DNA of 64,000 bases. It comes from Oryzomicrobium terrae. GTDB taxonomy: Bacteria; Pseudomonadota; Gammaproteobacteria; Burkholderiales; Rhodocyclaceae. The position numbers were made by a program, and so were the translations under genes. The stretch covers positions 2,294,001-2,358,000 of the forward strand of contig NZ_CP022579.1 in the NCBI RefSeq assembly GCF_008274805.1. The letters are read 5' to 3'. This document shows positions 17,292-26,095 of this stretch, in pieces (the first letter of the stretch is position 1; the number at the start of each line of letters is the position of its first letter). The notes below the pieces were generated by a model. It worked only from the letters and a program-made list of their open reading frames with translations, was not told the DNA's origin and made no database searches.

Positions 17292-18607
17292 TGAGCGCAC
17301 CGGCCGAGGCGATGCACCAGGTAGCGGTGCACAAGACCGAACTACTGCTGTTCTTCACCCTGATCCAGCTTTCGGTGATCGTCCTGGCCGGCCGCATCGG
17401 CGGCGCCCTGGCCCTGCGCTTCGGCCAATCGGCGGCGGTGGGCGAGATCATCGTCGGTATCCTGCTCGGCCCGTCCCTGTTCGGCTGGCTGGCTCCGGAC
17501 CTGTTCGCCTACGTGTTCCGCTCCTCGGCCCCGGAGCCGATGCAGATCCTGTCCCAGATCGGCCTGCTACTCTTGATGTTCCAGATCGGCCTGGAGTTCG
17601 ACTTCGGGCACCTGACTGAAAAACGCAACCGTACCGCCGTCACCCGGGTGGCCACCGCCGGCCTGTTGCTGCCCTTCGCCCTGGGCGCCGGCTTCGGCTA
17701 TGTAGCGGCGCCGCTCCTCAATCCCGGAGCCAACGCGGTGGCCTCGGCACTGTTCATCGGCACCGCCTTCTCGATCACCGCCCTGCCCATCCTGGGTCGA
17801 ATCATGATCGAGTTCGACCTGACCAAGACCCCGCTTGGCGTCATCGCCATCTCCGCCGCCGCCATCAACGACGTGGTTGGCTGGCTGCTGCTGGCCCTCG
17901 TCACCACCCTAACCGTGGCCGACTTCAGCGGCCCGGACTTCGCCCTCAAGGTACTGCTGGTGGCCGTGTTCTTCGCCACCAGCTGGTTCGCCGTGCGCCC
18001 GGCGCTGAAGGCGGTGATCCGCTGGACCCAGCGCCAGGAGAGCCAGGGCTTTCGCCTCAACAACAACCTGCTGGGCATCGTCATCGCGGTGATCTTCATC
18101 GCCGGCATGACCACCTTCCAGCTCGGCATCTTCGCCATCTTCGGCGGCTTCATGATGGGCGTGATCCTGCACGACGAGCACGACCTGGTGGCCGCCTGGA
18201 AGGAGCGCATCGGCCACTTCGTCACCGTCTTCTTCCTGCCCATCTTCTTCACCTATACCGGGCTGCGCACTAACGTCGGCGGCCTCGACAGCCTGGCCGC
18301 CTGGGGCTGGTGCGCCCTGATCATCGCGTTGGCCACCGCCGGCAAGTTCGGCGGCTCCTACCTGGCAGCCCGCTCCTGCGGTCTGAGCCACCACGAGGCC
18401 AACGTGCTCGGCATCATGATGAACACCCGGGCCTTGATGGAGCTGATCGTCATCAACGTAGGCTACGACCTGGGGGTGATTTCCCAGCAGACCTTCACCA
18501 TGCTGGTGCTGATGGCCATCGTCAGCACCGTGGTCACCACCCCGGGGCTGCGCCTATGGCTGCCCAAGATCGGCTTGGCGGTGCCGGGCAAGCCGGTCCG
18601 CGCCTAA
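17291..18607 (+). CDS. CPA2-family cation/proton antiporter
   Basis: A 438-residue integral membrane protein with about 12 hydrophobic segments and the CPA2/Kef pattern (GEIIVGILLGPSLFGWL; GTAFSITALPILGRIM). There is no C-terminal TrkA-N/RCK domain, so it is a bare transporter. It probably exchanges Na+ or K+ for protons. Translation is coupled to the ketoreductase by TGATG, making it the last gene of the polyene operon. That link is unusual and its meaning is unknown. Confidence 0.85.
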   Translation: MSAPAEAMHQVAVHKTELLLFFTLIQLSVIVLAGRIGGALALRFGQSAAVGEIIVGILLGPSLFGWLAPDLFAYVFRSSAPEPMQILSQIGLLLLMFQIGLEFDFGHLTEKRNRTAVTRVATAGLLLPFALGAGFGYVAAPLLNPGANAVASALFIGTAFSITALPILGRIMIEFDLTKTPLGVIAISAAAINDVVGWLLLALVTTLTVADFSGPDFALKVLLVAVFFATSWFAVRPALKAVIRWTQRQESQGFRLNNNLLGIVIAVIFIAGMTTFQLGIFAIFGGFMMGVILHDEHDLVAAWKERIGHFVTVFFLPIFFTYTGLRTNVGGLDSLAAWGWCALIIALATAGKFGGSYLAARSCGLSHHEANVLGIMMNTRALMELIVINVGYDLGVISQQTFTMLVLMAIVSTVVTTPGLRLWLPKIGLAVPGKPVRA

Positions 18608-18640
18608 GCGCTTCCGGACAGGATGATCCGGGGTGGAAGC

Positions 18641-18664
18641 TGGCGCCGGAATGCCCCGGCGCCA
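18641..18664. terminator. Hairpin after the polyene operon
   Basis: TGGCGCCGG, a 6-nt loop and CCGGCGCCA form a perfect 9-bp stem 34 nt after the antiporter stop. No T-tract follows, so it may be a weak or Rho-assisted terminator. The rest of the 313-nt gap up to trxA (18608-18920) holds no gene I can recognise. Confidence 0.4.
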
Positions 18665-18920
18665 ATTCCCGCAATCCCCGCTGCGCAAGACGGGAGCTCC
18701 TGCCATCGACTCCCAATCGGGGTCAATGGCGCCATGCTGCGGTCAAACCGCCACACAACGCCGAGCCTATCGTCGCCATAGCCAAACCGCCCCTTCCCCT
18801 GCCTTTTTTTTTTCGCTAGCATCCGTATTCGTTGATTCAGCACTCAGGCGGCCCCCGGAGCCCAGCTCCGTTCCTATCCCCTTCCGGTCGCCTCCCATCC
18901 CCTCCCGAGGCAAACGTTTC

Positions 18921-19247
18921 ATGAGCGAACACATCCATTACGTCTCCGACGACTCCTTCGACGCAGAAGTGCTCCAGTCCCAGCAACCCGTGCTGGTCGA
19001 TTACTGGGCCGAATGGTGCGGTCCCTGCAAGATGATCGCCCCGATCCTCGACGAAGTCGCCAGCGAGTATGCCGGCAAGCTGAAAGTGGCCAAGGTCAAT
19101 ATCGACGAAAACCAGGCCACGCCCGCCAAGTACGGCATCCGCGGCATCCCCACCCTGATGATTTTCAAGAACGGCAACGTGGAAGCCACCAAGGTCGGTG
19201 CCCTGAGCAAATCCCAGCTCACCGCCTTCATTGACAGCACCCTGTAA
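18921..19247 (+). CDS. trxA: Thioredoxin 1
   Basis: A 108-residue thioredoxin with active site WCGPC (about residues 32-36), cis-proline loop GIRGIPTL and the usual fold length. It is the general cytosolic disulfide reductant. It lies upstream of rho, the conserved trxA-rho order of many proteobacteria. No clear promoter is assigned in the gap upstream. Confidence 0.96.
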   Translation: MSEHIHYVSDDSFDAEVLQSQQPVLVDYWAEWCGPCKMIAPILDEVASEYAGKLKVAKVNIDENQATPAKYGIRGIPTLMIFKNGNVEATKVGALSKSQLTAFIDSTL

Positions 19248-19269
19248 AGTCGCTACGCTGCGACGCAAT

Positions 19270-19299
19270 GGCAGTCCGGTAACGCATCGCCGGACTGCC
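19270..19299 (+). terminator. Perfect hairpin downstream of trxA
   Basis: GGCAGTCCGG and CCGGACTGCC (10-bp perfect stem, 10-nt loop) lie 22 nt after the trxA stop. There is no T-run, so it could stabilise the trxA 3' end or mark a Rho-dependent terminator rather than act as an intrinsic terminator. Confidence 0.5.
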
Positions 19300-19500
19300 C
19301 CGAAATCCGAAAAGCTTCCCCCGCCCTTACGTTGTTCGCGTAAATCGCGCCGTCGCTCCGCCATCCAAGCGGTTCCTGCGACCCGGGCCGATCAGTCGCT
19401 CTCGCAGCACTGGTGAAGCATCACCGGCCACCCCGGTCAGCTTCCGATCCGCTCCGAAATTTTCGGTATTTTCACGACACCCGATTCCTTCCGGCGTTCT

Positions 19501-19680
19501 TCTCTCCGTCCTACCGGTTTCCGTTACGACTTCGCCCGATTCAGGCTGCCTCCAACTTTCCTGGTCCCACCGGCACCCCAGCGTTCATCTTCCGCACCTG
19601 CCAAGGTTGCGCGTCCGCACTTTACCTCCCGACGCTCGCCCGGTGCTTTGCCCGATTGACCGCCCGCCGGCCTTTCCCGC
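19501..19680 (+). promoter_or_regulatory. C-rich, G-poor rho leader (candidate rut region)
   Basis: Part of the 448-nt gap between trxA and rho. By hand count 19501-19680 contains about 79 C and 38 G, a strong strand bias against the usual GC balance. Such unstructured C-rich RNA is what Rho binds, and rho in E. coli is autoregulated by termination in its leader (established knowledge). No gene is recognised in the gap. Confidence 0.5.
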
Positions 19681-19695
19681 ACCTTTCCCGACTCT

Positions 19696-20952
19696 ATGCA
19701 TCTCTCCGAACTCAAAGCGCTCCATGTGAGCCAGCTCCTCGAAATGGCCGCCGGTTTCGGCATCGAAGGCGCCAACCGGCTGCGCAAGCAGGAACTGATC
19801 TTCGCCCTGCTGCGCCACCAGGCCAAGAAGGGTGAGAGCATCTTTGGTGACGGCTGTCTCGAGGTGCTGCCCGACGGCTTTGGCTTCCTCCGCTCCCCGG
19901 ACATCTCCTACCTGGCCGGCACCGACGACATTTACGTCTCGCCGTCCCAGATCCGCCGCTTCAACCTGCACTCCGGTGATTCCATCGAGGGCGAGATCCG
20001 CACTCCCAAGGATGGCGAGCGCTACTTCGCCCTGGTCAAGGTGGACAAGATCAACGGTGAGGATCCGGCGGTCTGCAAGAGCAAGATCCTGTTCGAGAAC
20101 CTGACGCCGCTGCACCCGAACCAGATGCTCCGTCTGGAGCGGGAGAACCGTTCCGACGAGAACATCACCAGCCGGGTGATCGACATGATCTCCCCCATCG
20201 GCAAGGGCCAGCGCGGCCTGCTGGTGGCTCCGCCGAAGTCGGGCAAAACGGTGATGCTGCAGAACATCGCCCACGCCATCACCGCCAACCACCCGGATGT
20301 GGTGCTGATTGTGCTGCTGATCGATGAACGTCCCGAGGAAGTGACCGAAATGCAGCGCACCGTGCGTGGTGAAGTGGTCGCCTCCACTTTCGACGAGCCA
20401 GCCACCCGCCACGTCCAGGTCGCCGAGATGGTCATCGAGAAGGCCAAGCGCCTGGTCGAGCACAAGAAGGACGTGGTCATCCTGCTCGACTCCATTACCC
20501 GCCTGGCCCGGGCTTACAACACCGTGGTACCGACCTCCGGCAAGGTGCTCACCGGCGGTGTGGACGCCAACGCCCTGCAAAAGCCCAAGCGCTTCTTCGG
20601 CGCCGCCCGCAATATCGAGGAAGGCGGCTCCCTGACCATCATCGCCACCGCTCTGATCGACACCGGCTCGCGCATGGACGAGGTGATCTACGAAGAATTC
20701 AAGGGCACCGGCAACATGGAAGTGCACCTGGACCGGCGCATGGCGGAAAAACGTATCTACCCGGCCATCAACCTCAACCGCTCCGGCACCCGTCGCGAAG
20801 AGCTGCTGCTCAAGCAGGACGTGCTGCAAAAGGTGTGGATCCTGCGCAAGGTCCTCTACAACATGGACGACCTGGAAGCCATGGACTTCCTGCTCGGCAA
20901 GATCAAGCAGACCAAGAACAACGACGAGTTCTTCGACGCCATGCGCCGCTGA
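19696..20952 (+). CDS. rho: Transcription termination factor Rho
   Basis: A 418-residue hexameric RNA helicase of normal length. It has an N-terminal Rho-N and RNA-binding domain ([25 protein letters not shown]), Walker [11 protein letters not shown] (about residues 178-187), Walker [14 protein letters not shown], and the R-loop region [10 protein letters not shown]. It terminates transcription at C-rich sites. The start matches the conserved MHLSELK. Its leader may provide autoregulation. Confidence 0.98.
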   Translation: MHLSELKALHVSQLLEMAAGFGIEGANRLRKQELIFALLRHQAKKGESIFGDGCLEVLPDGFGFLRSPDISYLAGTDDIYVSPSQIRRFNLHSGDSIEGEIRTPKDGERYFALVKVDKINGEDPAVCKSKILFENLTPLHPNQMLRLERENRSDENITSRVIDMISPIGKGQRGLLVAPPKSGKTVMLQNIAHAITANHPDVVLIVLLIDERPEEVTEMQRTVRGEVVASTFDEPATRHVQVAEMVIEKAKRLVEHKKDVVILLDSITRLARAYNTVVPTSGKVLTGGVDANALQKPKRFFGAARNIEEGGSLTIIATALIDTGSRMDEVIYEEFKGTGNMEVHLDRRMAEKRIYPAINLNRSGTRREELLLKQDVLQKVWILRKVLYNMDDLEAMDFLLGKIKQTKNNDEFFDAMRR

Positions 20953-21055
20953 GGCACAGACGACCGAAAGCCTTGCCTTTTCAAGGCCACTCCCCCATAA
21001 TTCCCGTTTTTCATTGGCCGGCCAAAACCGCCGACCACGCATGAAAGGGTTCAAA

Positions 21056-21271
21056 ATGAAGACCGGTATCCACCCCGAATACAACGAAGTGCAGGTGACC
21101 TGCTCCTGCGGCAACACCTTCGCCACCAAGTCCACCATGAACAAGGCTCTCCACGTGGAAGTCTGTTCCTCTTGCCACCCGTTCTACACCGGCAAGCAGA
21201 AGATCGTGGATACCGCCGGTCGCGTTGAGAAGTTCAACCAGAAGTTCGGCGGCCTGCGCCGTTCCGCCTAA
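21056..21271 (+). CDS. rpmE: 50S ribosomal protein L31 (zinc-type)
   Basis: 71 residues with four zinc-binding cysteines (C16, C18, C37, C40), i.e. the C+ form of L31. The ATG at 21056 follows AAAGGG. An ATG 15 nt upstream is in frame but lacks conservation. It is followed by a strong terminator, so it is monocistronic. Confidence 0.96.
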   Translation: MKTGIHPEYNEVQVTCSCGNTFATKSTMNKALHVEVCSSCHPFYTGKQKIVDTAGRVEKFNQKFGGLRRSA

Positions 21272-21309
21272 GGGCGACGGATCACCGGCCCCTCGGCCGG
21301 TAGGATCGC

Positions 21310-21338
21310 AAAAAGGCAGCCCGCGGGCTGCCTTTTTT
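21310..21338 (+). terminator. Intrinsic terminator of rpmE
   Basis: AAAAAGGCAGCCCGCGGGCT continues into GCCTTTTTT: a GC stem (GGCAGCCC/GGGCTGCC) with A and T flanks. Confidence 0.9.
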
Positions 21339-21472
21339 GTTTATCCCACGTTATCCCGTTATCCCGCGCGACACCATCCACGGCCCGTTTCGTTCCATTG
21401 TCATTTTCCCCACGGCACTTTTCGCCGCACCCCGTAGAATTTCACCCTTCGTCGGACTCATTGCCTGCTCGG

Positions 21473-23146
21473 ATGCCGCCCCGCCCCTACCTCCCCTTGC
21501 CCTGGCCCGGACTGATCCTCCTGGCGGGACTCTTCCTCCTCACCGGCCTGGTAGGCCCAGCCCCGTGGAAGGGGGAAGACGCCATCAATCTGGGTGTGGC
21601 CTGGGAATTCACCCAGGGGGCGCCCTGGTACGCCCCCCGACTGGCCGATGCGGCCTTCAACGAAGCTCCGTTGTACCACTGGGTGGCCGCCTTGCTCGCC
21701 ACGCTGCTGGCACCGCTGACGGCGTTTCACAACGGCGTGCGCCTGTCCAACTTCCTCTGGCTGGCTGCCGCCCTGCTCGCTTTGACCGCCCTGGCCCGAC
21801 GCACCCGGGACAAGGAGGCCGAACAGGTCACCCCGTACCTGCTCCTCGGCGGTATCGGCCTGGTGGTGCACGGCCACGAAGCCCAACCCCAACTGGCCGT
21901 ATTGGCCACCCAGGCCCTGGGCCTGTGGAGCGCAACGCTGCTCATCGACAAGCCCTGGCGCGGCCTGTTGCCCGGCGGCCTGGCCCTGGGCCTGGCTTAC
22001 CTGGCGGGCGGAACTCTGGCCGCCGCCCCGGTGGCGGCGATGCTTCTCGCTGCCCCCTGCTTTCCCCCGCCCCGCCCCCATGTGCCGGCCTGGTTAGCCG
22101 AAACCCTGCCGGCGCCGAAATCCCCTTCCCGCCTGCCCGCCGTCGCCGCCCTGATCGGTGCCCTGGCCCTTGCCGCTGCCTTGGCGGCCCTCTGGCTGGT
22201 TCCCCTGGCCGAACAGGCCCCTGCCCGCTTTGCTGCCTGGCTGACGGCCGACCGCGCCACTCTTAGCGATGGCGGCATCGGCAAGAACCTGGCCGACCTG
22301 CTGGCCCTGCTCGCCTGGTTTGCCTGGGTCCCCCTTCCCCTGGCCGGCTGGAGCCTGTGGCGGCGACGTCACAGTCTGGCCACCCCGGCGGTGGCCCTGC
22401 CCCTGATCCTGCTGCTGGCCAACCTGATCGCCCGTAGCCTGACCGCCACCCAGGCTCAGGACGCCCTGGTGTTCTACGTCCCCCTCACCGCCCTGGCGGC
22501 CCTGGAAGCGACCCGGCTGCGCAAGGGTGCGGCAGCCGCCTACTCCTGGTTCGCCGTGATCACCTTCACCCTGGCCGGCGCCTACGTATGGCTCGGCTGG
22601 ACGGCCATGGTGGCTGGTTGGCCCGAGCCCCTGGTACGCACCCTGCACCGCCTCACCCCCGGGTTCGAGGGCCGCATCGAATTGCTGCCGCTGCTGCTGG
22701 CCCTGGCCGTCACCGCCCTATGGGGCTGGCTGCTGTACCGGGCCTCCCAGGTGCGTACCACCGCCGAGCGCTCCCTGTTCCGCGGCCCGACCCACTGGCT
22801 GGCCGGACTGACCCTGGTCTGGGTGCTGGTGATCGCCCTGTGGCTACCCTGGCTCGAATACGGCCGTAGCTACGACGGCACCATCGCGGCGATGCGCCAA
22901 GCGATGCCCGACGGCGCTGCCCCGGCCTGCGTTTCGGTGCGCCTGGCCCCCGCCCAGAAAGCCCTGGTGCGCTACACCACCGGCTGGCAGTTGAAGAGCG
23001 AAAGCCGTGGCCGGGAAAGCTGCGGCTGGCTGATGATCCAGACCGCGCCCGGCGAGGAACGCGTCCAGCCCGGTTGGGAACGGGTCTGGGAAGGTCACCG
23101 CCCCGGCGATCGCAGCGAACGCCTGCGCCTGTTCAAGCGGCGCTGA
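21473..23146 (+). CDS. GT39/ArnT-like membrane glycosyltransferase
   Basis: About 557 residues with roughly ten to twelve membrane helices. The first periplasmic loop carries the acidic motif WKGEDAINLG, followed by APLYHW, the pattern of C-type glycosyltransferases of the PMT/ArnT group that use polyprenyl-phosphate sugars. It probably modifies lipid A or another envelope glycan. The ATG at 21473 is chosen because helix 1 follows directly; the upstream extension is not membrane-like. It is monocistronic. Confidence 0.7.
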   Translation: MPPRPYLPLPWPGLILLAGLFLLTGLVGPAPWKGEDAINLGVAWEFTQGAPWYAPRLADAAFNEAPLYHWVAALLATLLAPLTAFHNGVRLSNFLWLAAALLALTALARRTRDKEAEQVTPYLLLGGIGLVVHGHEAQPQLAVLATQALGLWSATLLIDKPWRGLLPGGLALGLAYLAGGTLAAAPVAAMLLAAPCFPPPRPHVPAWLAETLPAPKSPSRLPAVAALIGALALAAALAALWLVPLAEQAPARFAAWLTADRATLSDGGIGKNLADLLALLAWFAWVPLPLAGWSLWRRRHSLATPAVALPLILLLANLIARSLTATQAQDALVFYVPLTALAALEATRLRKGAAAAYSWFAVITFTLAGAYVWLGWTAMVAGWPEPLVRTLHRLTPGFEGRIELLPLLLALAVTALWGWLLYRASQVRTTAERSLFRGPTHWLAGLTLVWVLVIALWLPWLEYGRSYDGTIAAMRQAMPDGAAPACVSVRLAPAQKALVRYTTGWQLKSESRGRESCGWLMIQTAPGEERVQPGWERVWEGHRPGDRSERLRLFKRR

Positions 23147-23187
23147 GCGCTCAGTCTGCATTCCACGGCCGGCTCCGCCAGGCGCCG

Positions 23188-23231
23188 CAACAAAAACGCC
23201 CGACGGGTTTCCCGGTCGGGCGTTTTTGTTG
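23188..23231. terminator. Bidirectional terminator between the GT39-like gene and orn
   Basis: CAACAAAAACGCCCGAC pairs with GTCGGGCGTTTTTGTTG around a GGGTTTCCCG loop. Both strands end in a T-run, serving the converging genes. Confidence 0.9.
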
Positions 23232-23315
23232 TGCTGGACTGCGTCAAGCGCAAGACCGTCGACAGGGGCGAGTGCCCCGCCCGGAAAACCACACCGGGCC
23301 CAGCCTGATTCCGGC

Positions 23316-23858
23316 TTACTTGAAGAAATTGGTCCGGTAGTAGCGCAGCTCGTCGATGGACTCCAGGATGTCGGAAAGGGCCGTGTGGGCGCCCTTCTTC
23401 TTCAGCCCGGCGAACACCTCGGGGCGCCAGCGCCGGCACAGCTCCTTGACGGTGGACACGTCCAGGTTGCGGTAGTGGAACCAGGCTTCCAGGGTCGGCA
23501 TGTAGCGGGCCATGAAGCGCCGGTCCTGGCCGATGGAGTTGCCGCACATCGGCGTCACCCGCTTGTCCACGTACTGCTGCATGAAGGCCAGGGCCTGGGC
23601 CTCGACAGTGGCCTCGTCGGTGGTGGAGGCCTTGACCCGGGCGATCAGGCCCGATTCGCCGTGGGTCTTCTGGTTCCAGTCGTCCATGCCGGCCAGCACC
23701 GCATCGGGTTGATGTACCGCCCAAACCGGCGACTGGGCCACCACGTCCAGGTCGGAGGTGGTCACCACCATGGCCAGTTCGAGAATGCGGTCCCGGTCCG
23801 GTTCCAGGCCGGTCATCTCCATGTCCAGCCAGACGAGGTGGTTGGGGTCCTGTGCCAT
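23316..23858 (-). CDS. orn: Oligoribonuclease
   Basis: A 180-residue 3'-5' exonuclease of the DEDDh family that degrades 2-5-nt RNAs, including pGpG from c-di-GMP breakdown (relevant to the GGDEF-EAL protein at 38.6 kb). Motifs: [22 protein letters not shown], and AHTALSDI with the catalytic His. The start at 23858 follows GAAGGA. A 27-nt N-terminal extension is possible but lacks a ribosome site. It diverges from the M48 peptidase gene. Confidence 0.95.
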   Translation of the reverse strand: MAQDPNHLVWLDMEMTGLEPDRDRILELAMVVTTSDLDVVAQSPVWAVHQPDAVLAGMDDWNQKTHGESGLIARVKASTTDEATVEAQALAFMQQYVDKRVTPMCGNSIGQDRRFMARYMPTLEAWFHYRNLDVSTVKELCRRWRPEVFAGLKKKGAHTALSDILESIDELRYYRTNFFK

Positions 23859-23977
23859 AATCCTTCGAACTCCAAAAAGCGCCATTGTGTCACAGCAACA
23901 GGCGCCCCCGCCTTTGCCGCGCCGCTGCGCCCCGCCTTTTTCCCCAACGCCCCGACACCCGACTTCCTCCGCCGACC

Positions 23978-25231
23978 GTGACCGCTTCCGCCTTCACCAC
24001 CCTCTTCCTCGCCCTGCTCGGCCTGTCCCTGGCCGTGCGCATCTGGCTGGCCCTGCGCCAGATCCGTGCCGTGGCCACCCATCGGGATGCCGTGCCCGAG
24101 CGCTTTGCCGACCGGGTGACCCTGGCCGCCCACCAGAAAGCCGCCGACTACACCGCCGTGCGCACCCGCTTCGGGCTGCTCGGCCTGGCGGTGGAAACCG
24201 CCGTGCTGCTGGCCCTCACCCTGGGCGGCGGCATCGCCGCACTGCACGGCTTCTGGCAAGGGGCGATCGGCGCCGACACCCGCCCGATCCTCTACGGCCT
24301 GGCTCTGATCCTGTCGGTGATGGCCATCTCGGGCATCGTCGAAATTCCTCTCGGCCTGTACCGCCAGTTCGTCATCGAGGAGCGCTTCGGCTTCAACCGC
24401 ATGACCCTGGGCCTGTACGTGGCCGACGCCCTCAAGGGCGCCCTGCTCGGCTTGCTCATCGGCGCCCCGGTGCTGGCCGCCGTGCTGTGGCTGATGGGCC
24501 GCACGGGCGAATTGTGGTGGCTGTGGGTGTGGGCCTTCTGGTGCGGTTTCAACCTGCTGCTGCTGTTCGTCTACCCGACCTGGATCGCCCCCCTGTTCAA
24601 CAAGTTCGCGCCGCTCCCCGAGGGCGAGCTGAAGGCCCGCATCGAGGCCCTGCTGGCGCGCTGCGGCTTCGCCGCTTCGGGCCTGTTCGTCATGGACGGA
24701 TCCAAGCGTAGCGCCCACGGCAACGCCTACTTCACCGGCTTTGGCGGCAACAAGCGCATCGTCTTCTTCGACACCCTGATCGAGCGTCTCTCGCCGGCCG
24801 AGATCGAGGCCGTGCTGGCCCACGAACTGGGCCACTTCAAGCGCCACCACATCGTCAAGCGCATCGGCCTGACCTTCGCCCTGTCCCTGGGCTTCCTCTG
24901 GCTGCTCGGCCAGTTGATCGAGGCCCCCTGGTTCTTCGCCGGCCTCGGGGTGCCCGCTGCCAACACGGCCCTGGCCCTGACCCTGTTCTTCCTGGCGGTG
25001 CCGGTGTTCACCTTCCCGTTCACCCCGCTCTCCAGCCTGCTATCGCGCCGCCACGAGTACGAGGCCGACGACTATGCCGCCGAGCACGCCTCCGCTGCCG
25101 ATCTGGTGCGGGCCCTGGTCAAGCTCTACGAGGACAACGCCGCGACCCTGACCCCGGACCCGTTGCACTCGCTCTTCTACGATTCCCACCCGCCCGCAGC
25201 CCTGCGCGTGGCGCACTTGCAGGGCGGCTAG
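23978..25231 (+). CDS. M48-family membrane metallopeptidase (Ste24-like)
   Basis: About 417 residues with several membrane helices and the zinc motif [12 protein letters not shown] (about residues 277-288). The third ligand glutamate is in [17 protein letters not shown] is the usual substrate-strand motif. Size and layout fit CAAX prenyl protease/Ste24 relatives that act in membrane protein quality control in bacteria. GTG 23978 is chosen since the following residues form the first helix; the longer reading is proline/arginine-rich. Confidence 0.85.
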   Translation: MTASAFTTLFLALLGLSLAVRIWLALRQIRAVATHRDAVPERFADRVTLAAHQKAADYTAVRTRFGLLGLAVETAVLLALTLGGGIAALHGFWQGAIGADTRPILYGLALILSVMAISGIVEIPLGLYRQFVIEERFGFNRMTLGLYVADALKGALLGLLIGAPVLAAVLWLMGRTGELWWLWVWAFWCGFNLLLLFVYPTWIAPLFNKFAPLPEGELKARIEALLARCGFAASGLFVMDGSKRSAHGNAYFTGFGGNKRIVFFDTLIERLSPAEIEAVLAHELGHFKRHHIVKRIGLTFALSLGFLWLLGQLIEAPWFFAGLGVPAANTALALTLFFLAVPVFTFPFTPLSSLLSRRHEYEADDYAAEHASAADLVRALVKLYEDNAATLTPDPLHSLFYDSHPPAALRVAHLQGG

Positions 25232-25247
25232 GCCGCACCCTCAAACC

Positions 25248-25342
25248 CCGCGCCAGATAAGGAGTTCCAGAGATCATGCCCTACAAGCGACTATCCACGC
25301 GCCTCTCCACGGTCATGCTTCTGAGCGCCTTATCTGGCGCGG
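25248..25342 (+). promoter_or_regulatory. Long-range inverted repeat over the cytochrome ribosome-binding site
   Basis: CCGCGCCAGATAAGG (25248-25262) is perfectly complementary to CCTTATCTGGCGCGG (25328-25342), 65 nt apart. The left arm overlaps the Shine-Dalgarno AAGGAG (25259-25264) of the cytochrome gene; the right arm lies in its signal-peptide codons. Pairing in mRNA would hide the ribosome site. Confidence 0.5.
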
Positions 25343-25605
25343 CGTTCGGCGATGCCATCGATCACGCCAACCCCAAGCATGGCAAGCAGCTGCACGACGC
25401 CGCCTGCACCAGCTGCCACAAACGCATGTACGGCGGCGATGCCGGCGCCATCTACACCCAACCGGGGCGGATGATCTCCGACCGTACCGAGCTGTTGCAG
25501 CGGGTCGCCCTGTGCGTCTCGCGCAACCACCTGAACTGGTTCCCTGACGACGAAGCCGACGTGGCCCGCTACCTCAACGACAGCTACTACCACTTTGCCC
25601 GCTGA
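25276..25605 (+). CDS. Small periplasmic monoheme c-type cytochrome
   Basis: 109 residues. A signal peptide ends near AAFG-DA, then one heme motif CTSCH (about residues 44-48) and a short class I-like remainder with M62/M66-type candidates for the axial ligand (RMISD, RMYGG). It is a likely electron carrier. Ribosome site AAGGAG lies 11 nt upstream. An inverted repeat spans its start region. It lies 44 nt after the M48 peptidase gene; no functional link is evident. Confidence 0.8.
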   Translation: MPYKRLSTRLSTVMLLSALSGAAFGDAIDHANPKHGKQLHDAACTSCHKRMYGGDAGAIYTQPGRMISDRTELLQRVALCVSRNHLNWFPDDEADVARYLNDSYYHFAR

Positions 25606-25671
25606 GCGCCACCGAAGCCCCGCCAGCCCGCCATCAGGCCCCACCGATCCCCCTTGCCCGGGAGCACCGCC

Positions 25672-26034
25672 ATGACCAGCCCCAGCCTGCCTACCCTGGA
25701 CGATCTGCTCGCCACGCCCTGCGCCCCCCTGCGCGGCCCGGCCCATCGACTCGATCCGGCAACCGTCGCCAGCCTGCTGCAACTGCTGCCCAGCTGGCGC
25801 CTGGATCAGGGCGCCATCGCCGCCACCTACCGCTTTGCCGACTTCGCCACGGCGCTGGCCGCCGCCAACCGGGTCGGCGCCCTGGCCGAGGCGGAAAACC
25901 ACCACCCGGACCTGACCCTGGGCTGGGGCCGGCTGACCGTGCGCTTTGCCACCCACGACGTGGGCGGCCTGTCGATCAACGATTTCCGCGCCGCCGCCAA
26001 GGTGGCCCGCCTGCTCGCCGCCCCCGGCGCGTAA
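25672..26034 (+). CDS. 4a-hydroxytetrahydrobiopterin dehydratase-like protein (PCD)
   Basis: 120 residues with the pterin-4a-carbinolamine dehydratase signature ENHHPDLTLGW (about residues 77-87) and THDVGGLSINDF. The paired histidines and Asp match the pterin-binding site. It would recycle the pterin cofactor or act as a small accessory factor; no phenylalanine hydroxylase gene is in the window. The start at ATG 25672 has GGGAG upstream. Confidence 0.85.
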   Translation: MTSPSLPTLDDLLATPCAPLRGPAHRLDPATVASLLQLLPSWRLDQGAIAATYRFADFATALAAANRVGALAEAENHHPDLTLGWGRLTVRFATHDVGGLSINDFRAAAKVARLLAAPGA

Positions 26035-26095
26035 ACTGGCGCCTGCGCCGCACCACTTCTGCCCCCCCTTACACCACCTACCTCCCGCTTCCTAC

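Noticed and set aside
19585-21144. Minus-strand open frame of over 500 codons across rho
   Set aside because: Shadow of rho; no start signal, no recognisable domain.
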